A stretch of 64,000 bases of DNA from positions 129,242,930 through 129,306,929 of the forward strand of contig NC_133123.1 of the NCBI RefSeq assembly GCF_033568475.1, in the 5' to 3' direction. The notes under the pieces are model-generated. The model saw only the letters and a program-made list of their open reading frames with translations, did not search any database and was not told the origin of the DNA. Source of the DNA: Henckelia pumila. Lineage: Eukaryota > Streptophyta > Magnoliopsida > Lamiales > Gesneriaceae. This document shows, in pieces, positions 22,285 to 34,469 of this stretch (position 1 is its first letter; each line of letters opens with the position of its first letter). Position numbers and translations under genes: made by a program.

Positions 22285-24299
22285 TGTAACGCCCCATTTT
22301 TATCTTAATTGATGTTATTTGAGATATTAAGTGATTTCAGAATTCGAGAGCCGATTTTTATTAATCAGGGACCTTTTGCAATTTTTAGAAATTTTAGGGA
22401 CTAAAACGCAAAAAGGAGATTTGTTATAACTTAGAGACTTGACTAAGTCTTCTTAATTTCCTCCCTTCCTTCTCCAAGCCGCCTATCTCCATTGAAGGCG
22501 AGAGAAAAGCTTTCAAGCTCTTGTGATTTCGATTTTAACTCGATCCGTCCGTTGGAATTTGATCTGAAGTAGATATCTGCGATCACAACATCAAGTGCTC
22601 CGTTTGGAAGTAAGTTTCTCTTATTTCTACGAGGTTTGAATTTTTGGATGGCTTTAGAATTGATTGATATTCGGAGAGGATGTTCTTTAGGTTGCTGTGA
22701 TAGTATATCTAAGACGGTTCGGAGATATATCGACGATCGGATTTGATATGATTTTTCTTATGATTTTTGAAACTTAGATTTTTGAGATGTGTTGGGTTTG
22801 ACTTGGAAATGATGTTAGATGATTGGTTTGAGTATTTGGAATTGATATTCTGCTGTCTACAATTTTGGTTTGATCAGTTTATAGCCGTTATGCCGTCAGT
22901 TTGAGTTTCGGAATGTCGTTTCTATTGATTTGATTATACCGAGTTTGATGAGGTTTTGCTATCGATATTGATCTTGTGACTTCTACTGTTAGATTGATTC
23001 GAAGTCCTTGGAGTTGCGAGATTGCAGCTTCGATCAGTTTGGAAGATTGAGCTGGTATAGTATCGACTTCTTACTTATCGATCGTAGAACTTGAATAGAT
23101 ATTGAATTGAGATTTTTTGTTTTACAGATTGAAGATTGTGAACGACAAGAAGGTATAAGATGACTTTGGAATGAAATAGGACGATTAACTTGAATCCGGA
23201 TTGATTCGGGTGTCCTAGAAGAAATCACTTATTGCATGTTTATATGCTTATTTGAACCTATGATTGAATTGATAATTGAATTCATGAGATTTCATATGCA
23301 TTCATTTTGAGCCGATTGATTATTCATTTTGAATTAAACGATCTGAAGATTATAGTTGAGTGGCCTTGGTAGGTGATTTACTACAAGTGTCGATTAACTC
23401 ACTGTAATGCCCTAGAGTCTAGAGGATTAAAATATACCTCATCCACCTCGAAAGGGGAGTTCGATGTGATTGTTGGATATTTTAACCTCGGGATCCCAAA
23501 CCGAAGAAAGAAAGAAGAATTCCTTTTGATTATCTGAGTCTGATAATCAAGAAGTTTTAAAGTCATGCGTATCATTTTAATTCCGCAATTGAATGAATTA
23601 CTTGAGGTATATGTGGAATTTGATTATATATCATGTTTTGATATATTATGTGATATTGTATGCTAGTCTCTTTAACTGGGAATATTATTCTCATCGGATT
23701 ATCTGGCTGTTGTCTTTTTTTGCATGTGTACTTGGCAACAGGCGGGGCAGGACCGAGTCAGAGGCAGCATGACTAGATGGTTGAGAGGATAGAGTGAGGC
23801 TTGGATGTTAGGAGTCGTTTATGTATTCGAACTCCTTTTTGTATTGAATAAGTCCGAACTAGATGGATTTTTATGCATGTTATTTTGTGAGGATTGTATA
23901 ACTCTAGACCTAATCCTTTGTATCTTATTGATTGGGATTTTATGTTATTATTTTATGGTTTGAGTTGAGTTGGAATTGGAGAAGAAAAACCAAAATTTTC
24001 TGGTATAGAGCATCTCGCTCGATCGGCTAAATCTTACCGATCGAGCGAGCACCCCTGTACCGAGTCAGAGAACTGGACATTTATTGTCCGCTCGATCGGT
24101 AAGATTTCACCGATCGAGAGGGCATCCTGATTTCTGGGCAGTGGCTTTAGAATTCTTTGGCCGCTCGATCGGTAAGATCTTACCGATCGAGCGGGCACTA
24201 ATCATTTCAAAAAAAAAATTTGATGTCTTAATCCTTATTGTTTAATTTTGTTGATCAATTTCTTTACTCTAAGATTATGATTAGAATCGAGGCCTCACA
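22285..24299 (+). mobile_element. Gypsy C 5' LTR (2,015 bp)
   Basis: It begins TGTAACGCCCC and ends CCTCACA. The first ~100 bases resemble LTR B and the solo LTR at 4024-6099. A run of three 34-36 bp palindromes stands at 24014-24194. The 3' LTR pieces add up to 2,020 bp and differ by scattered substitutions. Confidence 0.92.
24014..24194. repeat. Three palindromes at 73-74 bp period in LTR C
   Basis: Inverted repeats with CGCTCGATCGGT arms start at 24014, 24088 and 24161. The third is a perfect 34-base palindrome centred on AAGATCTT. The spacers between them are unlike one another. The 3' LTR has the same three at 40364-40546. Confidence 0.9.
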
Positions 24300-24304
24300 T
24301 TAAG

Positions 24305-24316
24305 TGGTATCAGAGA
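24305..24316 (+). other. Primer-binding site of gypsy C
   Basis: TGGTATCAGAG stands five bases after the LTR end, matching initiator methionine tRNA. Confidence 0.88.
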
Positions 24317-24623
24317 GTTAAGATCTTGGACTGAATTTAGAAGAGAGCGGGGTAGATAGAGTCTGCTTGTATTGGCTTCTCGCATGTGTTTGAGTTATTT
24401 AATTGATTTATTAAATACGATGCGAGCATGCTTTATTGATTGAGAATTTTTTGAATTAAATGATTATGTGATTTAATTTATAAAGCATGGATTGATTGAG
24501 ATATGAACTATAATCATTCATTGGATCCGAGTTCCATCTTTTGAATTGTGTTAGAAGATCAGAGGTTGTGGGACACTGGAATTTTGAGATTGAGATATTT
24601 GTGTCCTAATCCCTTGTTTTTAG

Positions 24624-25560
24624 ATGGGTACTCGAAGAAGATTGAACTTGAATACTCCGCCAATTTTTGCTACGACTGAAACTCCACCTGTAGTGACTCC
24701 TCAAAATGACCAGGGCGATACGGTTGAGAATCAGATGGATGCCACGGCTACCCTTATGGAAACATTACTGAGGAGGTTTCAGTCTTTCCGACCATCGATC
24801 TTGAAAGGTACGGAGAATCCCGTGGATTGCGAGGGCTGGTTGGATGATATAGATCAGCTTTTTGATTCTCTCGACTATTCCGATGACCGGCGAATTAGAT
24901 TGGTTATTCATCAGCTACACGGAGTGGCTAAGAAATGGTGGACCTCGACTAAGAAAGCCATGGAGAATAAAGGTACGCTTATCAACTGGATTCTGTTCAA
25001 GACTGAGTTTTATAAACGATTCTTTCCAGTTTCGTACCGCAAGGATAAGAATGCCGAGTTCGCAAATTTGAAGCAAGGAAATTTGAGTATCAAAGATTAT
25101 GTTACCAAATTTGACAGTCTATTGAGGTTTGCTCCACACATTTTTGACAATGACGAAGCGAAAGCTGACCACTTTATTAACGGTCTGAACCCTGATATCT
25201 TTGTTTTGGTGAATACCGGAAGCCCGAATAACTTTTGTGATGCAATGGATCATGCCAAGGGTGCGGAAGATGGACTGATAAGGCAGAGAGGTAATTAGTT
25301 TGCCCCTCAACAACAATAGAGGTAGTTTCAGGCCCAACCGTTCCAATACCAGAATCAACCACCGAGGACTGAAGGTGGTAGCAGTGGAGGTAATAAGAAG
25401 AATTACTTTCGTCCCAAAGGAAAGCAGTTTAAGAACTCATGAAGCAGTTCTTCAAGTTCTGGTGGCTCGAAACAGAACAGTTACAGTCAAGGTTCAGGTT
25501 CCTCTGGTACTTCTTGTAGCAAGTGTGGAGGTCGTCACTCCAGTGACCAGTGTACGGGAA
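24624..25560 (+). pseudogene. Gypsy C gag
   Basis: The ATG at 24624 opens MGTRRRLNLNTPP and 225 codons in frame with the Gag core (WLDDIDQLFDSLDYSDDRR; FKTEFYKRFFPVSYR). A TAG at 25296-25298 falls where B reads on with a Gln-rich stretch; further stops follow. Half of a zinc knuckle (CSKCGGRHSSDQC) is visible at about 25513-25552, with the usual second CCHC box deleted. It is about three-quarters alike with element B at the DNA level by eye. Confidence 0.88.
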
Positions 25561-25663
25561 TATTTGGGAATTGTTATATTATGCTAGCCTTCGTCCTCAA
25601 CTGGGCTCTGAGTAAGCACAGAGTGGAAATGCTTCTCGACAGTCATCTCAGCCTTAGAGGCAA

Positions 25664-26386
25664 TTGAATGCAGTTCACTCTTTCCAACCTCAACAACAGA
25701 ATCGTCAAGGATGCAACCAAAATTTGAACCAACCTCCTAGACAGCAGGCGAGAGTGTATGCTCTGAATGAGGATCAGGCTCAGGCTACACCTGATGATGT
25801 GATTGCAGGTAATTGTATGATCTTTGATTATCCTACTAATATTTTGATAGATATAGGTGCTTCTCACTCTTTCATAACTGAGAAATTTGTGTTGATGCAT
25901 GCTTTGCCTTTTGAGCCATTACCTGCTATAGTTTCTGTTACTTCACCTTTGGGTGAAGGAATTTTTTCGAGGAATTTTGTTAGGAATTTTGGATTGAGTT
26001 TTGAAGGAAATTTGATCGAGTTCGACTGTATTGTACTTGGTTTTTCTGACTTTTACTGCATAGTTGGCATATATGTTTTGACTAAGTACAGGGCTATAGT
26101 AGATTGTTTTCAGAAGATAGTCCGTTTCATACCAGAGATGCCAAACGAGTGGAGATTCTTTGGTAAGGGTTCTCGTTCTTGAATTCCTTTGATTTCTGTA
26201 TTGTCTATGACTAGATTGTTGCAGAAAGGAGCCGAGGGATTTTTGATTTATGCGGTCGATGTTTTGAAGTCTAGCCCTGAGTTGATTGATATACCAGTGG
26301 TTAGAGAGTTTCCTGATGTGTTCTTGGATGAATTTCCGGGATTACCGCCTATTCGTGAGATTGAATTTGGCATCGAATTGACGTAA
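25664..26386 (+). pseudogene. Gypsy C protease region
   Basis: The open frames at 25664-26182 and 26189-26386 carry the protease with LIDIGASHSF at about 25845: the active-site Asp-Thr-Gly has become Asp-Ile-Gly (ACA to ATA), which should abolish activity. A TGA follows GSRS at 26180 and a TAA follows the linker (PGLPPIREIEF) at 26384. Order and content are as in element B. Confidence 0.88.
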
Positions 26387-27804
26387 GGTACTCAGCCAAT
26401 TTCTAAAGCTCCGTATAGAATGGCTCTGATTGAATTGAAGGAATTGAAGGAGCAGTTGGAAGAATTGATTGCCAAGGGATACATTCGACCTAGTGTATCG
26501 CCTTGGGGTACTCCTGTTCTGTTTGTTAGAAAGAAAGATGGCTCTATGCGTCTATGCATTGACTACCGCCAATTGAACCAGGTGACGGTTAAGAACAGGT
26601 ATCCTTTACCTCGTATAAATGATCTTTTTGACCAATTGCAGGGTTCGTGTATCTATTCGAAGATAGATTTGAGGTCTGGGTATCATCAACTGAGAGTTCG
26701 TGAAGAGGATGTTCCTTAGACTGCGTTTCGAACGAGGTATGGCCACTTTGAATTTCTTGTCATGCCGTTCGGTTTGACTAATGCCCCAGCGGTATTTATG
26801 GGGTTGATGAACCGAATCTTTCAGCGTTTTCTAGATGAGTTTGTTATTATTTTCATTGACGATATCATGATCTATTCGAAGAGCCATGCTGATCATGCAG
26901 AGCATATGAGGATTGTTTTACAGATTTTGAGAACCAAACAGTTGTTTGCCAAACTGTCAAAGTGCGAGTTTTGGTTGGACCGAGTCATTTTTCTTGGTCA
27001 CATTATCTCGGGAGATGGGATTTCTGTCGATCGCAACAAGATCGAGGCAGTTATGAACTGGCGTAGGCCGACTTCTGTGCCTGAGATTCGAAGTTTTATG
27101 GGTTTAGCTGGTTACTATCGCAGATTTATCCAGGGTTTCTCTTATATTGTGAAGCCGATTACCCAGCTGACTCAGAAGAACGCGCCTTTTTTCTGGACTG
27201 AAGAGTGTGAGAACAGTTTCATTGAGTTGAAGAAGAGATTGACTAGTGCTCCAATACTTTCTATTCCATCAGGTTCTGGAGGTTTTATGGTGTATTGCGA
27301 TGTTTCTCATTTTGGTTTTGGATGTATTCTCATGCAGAGTAAGTACGTGATAGCATATGCGTCGAGGCAGTTGAAACCGCACGAGACTCGCTATCCAGTT
27401 CACGATCTTGAACTCGCTGCTATTGTTTTTGCCTTGAAGATCTGGCGTCACTATTTGTACGGTGAGTCTTTTGAGATCTTTTCGGATCATAAGAGTCTTA
27501 ATACTTGTTTTCACAGTCTGAGTTGAATATGAGACAAAGGAGATGGCTAGATTTATTGAAGGACTTTGACTGCGAGATTAAGTATTACCCGGGGAAGTCG
27601 AATGCAGCTGCCGATACTTTGAGTCGCAAGCTTTGTTCTTTATCTCTTTCGACCATCGGTGTGTCTCGTTTGATTGATGACTGTTGCAATTCTGGATTGG
27701 AGTTTGAATCAGATAGGAGTCCTATCAGAGTTTGTGTTATCCAGGTCGAGCCAGAGTTGTTTGTGTCGATCAGAGAAGCACAGAAATCCAATGAGAGTAT
27801 TTAG
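26387..27804 (+). pseudogene. Gypsy C reverse transcriptase and RNase H
   Basis: The reverse transcriptase has [33 protein letters not shown] and the catalytic [12 protein letters not shown] (second and third Asp). A TAG stands at 26717-26719 after REEDVP. RNase H follows ([40 protein letters not shown]) with a frameshift at about 27505 between SLN and the [14 protein letters not shown] stretch. It ends near [16 protein letters not shown] and a TAG at 27802. Confidence 0.9.
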
Positions 27805-29178
27805 AATTCGATAGAGAAAGTGAGATCTGGACACCAGTCTAAGTTTCAGGTCAGGGATGATGTTTTATTTGTGCATAATCGTATTTTCGTGCCTGATATT
27901 GTTGAGATGAGACAGAGTATTCTGCGAGAGGCACATTGCAGTCGGTTCAGTGTTCATCCAGGAGGCCGAAAGATGTATAATGACCTGAAGAGTCAGTTTT
28001 GGTGGAAGAAGATGAAGATTGACGTTGCGAGGTTTGTATCCCGTTGTTTGAACTGTCAGCATGTGAAAGCCAAGAGAAAGAGGCCGGGTGGTCTTCTGCA
28101 CAGTTTATCTGTTTCGGAATGGAAGTGGGATCATATCTCGATGGATTTCGTCATGAAACTACCCCGATCTGTTCGAGGATGTGATTCCATTTGGGAAGTG
28201 ATTGATCGTTTGACGAAGTATGCTTGTTTTATTCCGTATCCGATGACATATCGTCACGATCAGATGACCGAGTTGTATGTTAGAGAGATTGTCAGATTGC
28301 ACGGTGTGCCGAGATCGATTGTTTCAGACCGAGATCATCGGTTTACTTCTCATTTCTGGCACAGTCTACAGGAGGCTCTTGGTACTCTTTTGCACTTGAG
28401 TATAGCTTACCATCCTCAGACCGACGGTCAATCAGAACGGACGATTCAGACTCTAGAGGATATGTTACGAGCAGTAGTGCTTGACTTTGGCACTACTTGG
28501 CAAGATTCATTGCCTCTCGTTGAGTTTTCGTACAACAACAGCTTCCAAACGAGTATAGGAATGGTACCATTCGAAGCGTTGTATGGAAAGAAGTGCAGAT
28601 CTCCTCTGTACTGGGATGAGATGTCTGCGTCCCCAGGCTTGGGACCAGATATGATTCGTAATATGGCTGAGCAGGTGAAGATTATTCGATTGAGAATGAA
28701 GACTGCTCAGGATCGACAAGCGAAGTATGCGAATATTCGTCGCAGACCTCTATCTTTCGATCAGGGAGACCGAGTATTCCTGAAGATTTCTCCGTTTAGA
28801 GGTACTGTTAGATTTGGGAAGAGAGGGAAGTTCTCACCGAGATTCATCGGTCCGTATGAGATTTTGCAGAAGATAGGCGATCTAGCCTAAAAATTAGCAC
28901 TTTCTCCTTCTTTATCTGGAATTCACGACGTATTTCACGTCTCGATGTTGAGGAAATATCACCCCGATCCTTCTCATGTTCTTCAACCTGACGAAGCCGA
29001 AGTTGATGAAACTCTGAGTTATTTCGAGAGACCGATTCAGATCCTTGACAGAAAGGAGAAACAGCTCAGAACCAAATCGATCCCGTTGGTGAAATTTCAG
29101 TGGAGTCGTCACGGAGTCGAAGAAGTGACTTGGAAGACAGAATCTGATATGAGATAGAGATTTCCGGATTTGTTTATC
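27805..29178 (+). pseudogene. Gypsy C integrase and C-terminus
   Basis: The HHCC zinc finger ([25 protein letters not shown]), the core with SMDFVMKLPRS, VSDRDHRFTSHFW and the Glu of HPQTDGQSERTIQ give the DDE triad. The C-terminal part (FIGPYEIL; SMLRKYHPDPSHVL; LVKFQWSRHGVEEVTWKTE) resembles a chromovirus end. A TAA at 28888 breaks it after IGDLA. The 356-codon integrase stretch is the longest open piece of the element. Confidence 0.9.
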
Positions 29179-29261
29179 TGACGTGAGTCCTTATTCTATT
29201 CTTGATTCTTATTCTTTCTTATGAGTTGATATTACTGATTTCGAGGACAAAATCTATTTTT

Positions 29262-29274
29262 AGAGGGGGAGAAT
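29262..29274 (+). other. Polypurine tract of gypsy C
   Basis: AGAGGGGGAGAAT runs up to the TG of the 3' LTR at 29275, following the conserved TTTCGAGGACAAAATC stretch found in many plant gypsy elements. Confidence 0.85.
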
Positions 29275-29572
29275 TGTAACGCCCCGTTTTTATCTTAATT
29301 GATGTTATTTGAGATATTAAGTGATTTCAAAATTCGAGAGCCGATTTTTATTAATCAGGGACCTTTTTGCAATTTTTAGAAATTTTAGGGACTAAAATGC
29401 AAAAAGGAGATTTGTTATAACTTAGAGACTTGACTAAGTCTTCTTCATTTCCTCCCTTCCTTCTCCAAGTCGCCTATCTCCATTGAAGGCAACAGAAAAG
29501 CTTCCAAGCTTTTGTGATTTCGATTTTAACTCGATCCGTCCGTTGGAATTTGATCTGAAGTAGATATCTGCG
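29275..29572 (+). mobile_element. Gypsy C 3' LTR, first piece
   Basis: These 298 bases match 22285-22582. Copia E then interrupts, and the LTR resumes at 38934. Confidence 0.92.
29568..29572. repeat. TSD left of copia E (CTGCG)
   Basis: CTGCG repeats exactly at 38929-38933. Removing E and one copy restores the LTR C sequence (ATATCTGCGATCACA as in the 5' LTR). Confidence 0.93.
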
Positions 29573-31416
29573 TGTTGGAGAACGGTGATCAGATCAATCA
29601 GAATTGATACCCGGTGCAGCGGAAGTTTAAAATTTTTATATGGAACGATTCCATAATGGGTATCAAAACTTTACGATTAAATTGTGCGTGTAAAAATTAA
29701 ATCACAATTAAATTTTTACCTCCAATCTCGAATCGAGATTATGGACACCAACAGATTACTCTGCTCTTGTTGTATATCCCAGGAACTGATGGACGAACAA
29801 TTCTTCAATCAGGTCCACGAACAGAGATTTAATCCCTCTGATAGATTGCACTAGAAAATCTATCAGAAGTTTCTACGAAGAGAATTAACGAATTTGATCC
29901 GTTAAACCAGACTGAAAATTCAAAATTCACAGGCTGGATTTTTCCCGAGCAGAGGGGAGGGGGGCGGCCACTTTAGAGAAAACACAGCTAGGGTTTTCGA
30001 AAATATTTTGTGACCTCTGTTGTATAATTTCTGTACTGCAATAACTTATTTATAATGTGGGCTGCTAACAGCTTAGGACCCATTAGTCATAAGTTCAAGC
30101 CTGACAAGCAAAGCTCGCATGTTCAGAAATTAATATAAAATTCATCGTGACTCAGATTGATAAACCAATTACACCAATGTTCACAGAAACCATTTCTGCA
30201 TCTTTTAGAGTCAAGATAAATTTTCTGAATCCGAATTCAGTGATTTCCAAAAATGCCCATCCCTATGTCATTTTAGGAAATCTTACTCCTCTACTCTTAA
30301 ATAAGAAGTCCCACTTCTTTGTTAATTAAATTTAACTCTTTAAATTTAACTATCTCAACGGGAATTAAAAATCCATTACTTGTGTGACCCTCAATGGTTC
30401 AGGGATACAGCTAGCCGTGGGCTCACAACTCCTTGTGACTCGGAACAACAATTTCCGACTTGCCCATCGAATCATGGTAAGAGCGCCTAGCAACATCGCC
30501 CCATGATTCCCTAGGTATCACTGATAGTGCCTGCAAGAACCAATAGATTTTGGTTAGCGTACAGTACGGTCCCTTCATCCATATATCCCGATCGAATCAA
30601 CAACCATTGGTAAATCGAGAGTCGTTCGAGATTCGATAACTATGCAATGCATCTTGAAGATCAAATAGTGACATCGCATGTGTTACTAAGAAACCATTTC
30701 TTAAAACACATCATGTACTCTGGCCAGAGATTCGTCACACTAATATCTCCACAGATTGCATAGGATATCCACACTAGCAAGTATGTGGTGAATCCTTGAC
30801 AACAAAGAATCGACTCCTATATGTGTCATAACTGTACCCAATCCCGACACCTGATGACCCCAATAGAGTCGGTAAACGAGTCAAAGTACAGTACTAGCAT
30901 ATAGAGTCTCAATGATGTTTCAAGTAGTAAGGACTAATGGTGTACAACCAAAACCGCGGACTTTATCCACTCGATAAGTGATAACCACTTGGAAAGTCCG
31001 GATAGGGTAGTTCGATCATTCATCGTATGAATATCCATTTGCATGCTTTGAACATCTCTATGTTCCATACCAATGAAACGTGGTACTCGGCATCGCAAAT
31101 GCTAGTCTCAATCTCGAGCGATCCTTATCCTTATTAACGGACGGCTCAATCGACTAGGAACTGTTTAGAATATACAGTGACTATAAGATGTGTTTCATGA
31201 TAGCCATCCCTATGTGCTACCACATCTTACACACACTATAGTATATTCAAGGTCTTCATCTAAACATCTTATAGTATGTCACAACATAATAATATGATAA
31301 AAGATAAAGTAAATGCCATTATAAAAGTGTAAATTATATTAAACAAAAGATTGTTTATACAAAGAGTCATCAAAGCCCTTAGCCACAAGTTGGCTCACCG
31401 GGCACCCACTCTTTCA
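29573..31416 (-). mobile_element. Copia E 3' LTR (left copy)
   Basis: It starts TGTTGGAGAACGG and ends CACTCTTTCA in plus-strand reading, identical in length to the right copy at 37085-38928. On the coding strand ATTATAAATAAG at about 30045-30056 is a likely TATA box. Confidence 0.93.
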
Positions 31417-31428
31417 ATCTCCCACTTG
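31417..31428 (-). other. Polypurine tract of copia E
   Basis: On the minus strand the bases just before the 3' LTR read AAGTGGGAGAT, right after the pol stop. This is the plus-strand primer. Confidence 0.85.
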
Positions 31429-31430
31429 CC

Positions 31431-34400
31431 CTATAGCCAACTAGTCATACTACGTAGTCCCATTGCTTCGCGATGTTTGTCAAATAATGGTCCTGGCAAG
31501 GGCTTAGTAAGTGGATCAGCGAAATTGTCTACAGAGGCCACTCTTTCGACAGTGATGTCTCCTCTTTCCACGATCTCCCGGATGATGTGGTATTTCCTCA
31601 GTACGTGTTTGGATCTTTGATGAGACCTTGGTTCCTTTTCCTGAGCAACGGCACCCGTGTTGTCACAGTACACCGAGACTGGACCAACAACTTCAGGAAT
31701 GACGCCCAACTCTTGGACGAAATTCCTCATCCAAACGGCCTCTTTAGCAGCAGCTGATGCTGCAATGTATTCTGCCTCAGTGGTGGAATCCGCTGTGGTG
31801 TCCTGCTTGGAACTCTTCCAAGAGACAACGCCGCCATTGAGCATGAACACAAATCCAGAGGTTGACTTCGAGTCATCCACGTTACTTTGGAAGCTAGAGT
31901 CGGTATAGCCTTCCAATTTCAGTTCTCTTCCTCCATATACCATGAACATATTCTTAGTCCTTCGTAAGTACTTAAGAATGTCCTTCACGGCTTTCCAATG
32001 CATTTGACCGGGATTAGCTTGATATCTGCTCGTGACACTCAGAGCAAATGCTACATCCGGTCTGGTAGATATCATCCCATACATGATACTACCTATGGCT
32101 GACGAATATGTTACATGTGTCATTTTCTCTATCTCTTCATCAGTCTTGGGACACATAGACTTGGATAGAGAAACTTCATGACACATAGGTAGATGTCCTC
32201 TCTTGGACCCATCCATTGAAAACCGTTTCAATATGGTGTCACTGTAGGTTGCTTGAGTGAGTCCTATCATTCTCTTAGATCTATCTTTATAGATCTGTAT
32301 CCCTAGAATATAGGATGCCTCACCCAAATCCTTCATCGAGAATCTACCTGATAACCATATCTTTGTTGACTGCAACATCCCTACGTCATTCCCAATGAGT
32401 AGGATGTCATCAACATAAAGTACTAAGAATGTCATAGCATCCTTAACTACTTTTTTGTACACGCACGGTTCCTCCGGGTTCTTGATGAACCCAAAATCCT
32501 TTATTGTTTCATCAAATTTCTGGTTCCAACTTCTTGATGCTTGTTTGAGACCATAGATCGATCTCTGAAGCTTGCATACCTTATGCTCGCTTCCCATGGA
32601 TGTGTATCCCTCAGGCTGCATCATATAGATCTCTTCCTTAATGTTTCCATTAAGAAATGCAGTCTTTACATCCATTTGCCATATCTCATAGTCATACCAA
32701 GCAGCTATGACAATAAGGATTCTTATGGACTTGAACATTGCAACTGGTGAAAATGTTTCATCATAGTCAACTCCTAGTCTTTGAGTATAACCTTTTGCCA
32801 CCAATCGTGCCTTGTAGGTCAATACCTTACCATCAGGCCCAAGCTTTCTCTTGTAGATCCATTTACACATTATTGGAACAATTCCATCGGTAGGATCTAC
32901 TAAAGACCAAACTTGGTTTGTATGCATCGAATCTATTTCCGACTGCATAGCTTCAAGCCATAAATTTGAATCCGCATCAGAAATTGCTTCCTTGAAGTTT
33001 CTTGGATCACATCCAACGTCGGGTTCATCTTGATCCCCTTCAAGAAGAAGACCATATCGAATAGGAGGTCTAGAAGTCCTCTCGGATCTTCTAGGTATAG
33101 GCGTGTCCATCATTGGTTCCTGAGGTGTAGGATCATTATTTTGTATTTCGGGTTCTTCTCGAATTTCTTCGAGTTCCATCATCTCGCCTTTCTTATCCAA
33201 TAAGAACTCCTTCTCCAAGAAGGTGGCATTCCTTGAAATAAACACTTTTGTTTCAGTAGGATGATAGAAATAATATCCGATTGAATTCTTCGGATACCCT
33301 ACAAAATAACATAAGGTGGATCGGCTATCCAACTTATCTCCCACTGTCTGCTTCACGTAAGTAGGACATCCCCTAATCCTCAAGTACGAATACTTAGGAG
33401 CTTTGCCATTCCATAACTCGTATGGTGTTTTATCTGCTTTAGTGTGGACGTTGTTCAACAACAATACCGCCGTTTCAAGCGCATAGCCCCAAAACGAAGG
33501 TGGAAGCTCAGTGAAGCTCATCATGGATCGAACCATGTCCAACAAAGTTTGATTACGACGCTCCGATACACCATTCAGCTGAGGTGTCATAGGAGGAGTC
33601 CACTGAGAGAGAATCCCATTCTCTTTTAGATAGTCCAAAAACTCGGTACTCAAGTATTCTCCACCTCGATCCGATCGAAGTGCTTTAATACTTTTACCTA
33701 GCTTGTTTTCTACTTCAGCCTTGAATTCTTTGAACTTTTCAAATGCTTCAGACTTATATTTTATTAAATATAAATACCCATACCTAGAATAATCATCAGT
33801 AAAGGTAATGAAGTAGGTGTGGCCATATTGAGTACCAATTCTAAATGGACCACAAACATCTGTATGGATAAAACCCAACAGATTTTGACTACGCTCAGGT
33901 TTCCCCTTAAAAGGAGATTTAGTCATTTTTCCTTTCAGGCAGGACTCACAAGTAGATAGAGAGTTAATATCAGACATATCAAACATGCCCTCTCCCACTA
34001 GCTTGTTCATCCTCCTTGAGGAAATATGACCTAGCCTAGCATGCCAAAGGTTTGCCGGGTTTTGACTATCGATTTTCCTTTTGTTCGTTGTTACCGGTTT
34101 ATCAACATAATTTATTGGAACGTCTTTTAATTTTAAGTTATATGGATCGTTTTCAAGTTGTCCATTTCCAATCAAACATTCATTCTTGTAAATATTGCAA
34201 ATCCCATTCACAAAATTGCAAGAAAAACCATCTCTATCAAGCATAGAAACAGAAATAATGTTTTTAATCAAATCTGGAACAAATAAAACATCTCTCAAAA
34301 GTAACTTAAAATCGTTCTGCAAAATTAAATAAACGTCTCCCACAGCTTTGGCTTCAACTCTAGAACCATTTCCGAGCCTCAGCTGGGTCTCACCCATTCT

Positions 34401-34469
34401 AAGCTTGCGACTTCTTGTCATCACCTGCAAATCATTGCAAATGTGAGATCCACATCCGGTATCCAATAC
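31431..34469 (-). pseudogene. Copia E pol, open for 1,011 codons
   Basis: Domains in order, counted from the codon after the gag-pol stop region: protease LDTGCGSH at the start; GAG-pre-integrase zinc finger (LWHARLGH near 141, CESC near 173); integrase core with catalytic Asp about 203, Asp about 266 and Glu about 302 (35 residues between the last two); reverse transcriptase with MDVKTAFLNG near 598 and YVDDILL at 684; RNase H with YTDSS at 854, TEAEY at 896 and YCDNTG at 933. All catalytic residues look intact. There is no start codon of its own; it is the back half of a gag-pol polyprotein cut by a TAG at 34470-34472. Confidence 0.93.

Noticed and set aside
24014..24194. A CRISPR-like array (repeats with unlike spacers)
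   Set aside because: There are only three units, the units are palindromes that vary in their centre, and the context is a plant LTR.
30147..30329. Small frames in the copia E LTRs (also 37659-37841)
   Set aside because: The same frame in both LTRs only reflects LTR identity; it is short and without motifs.
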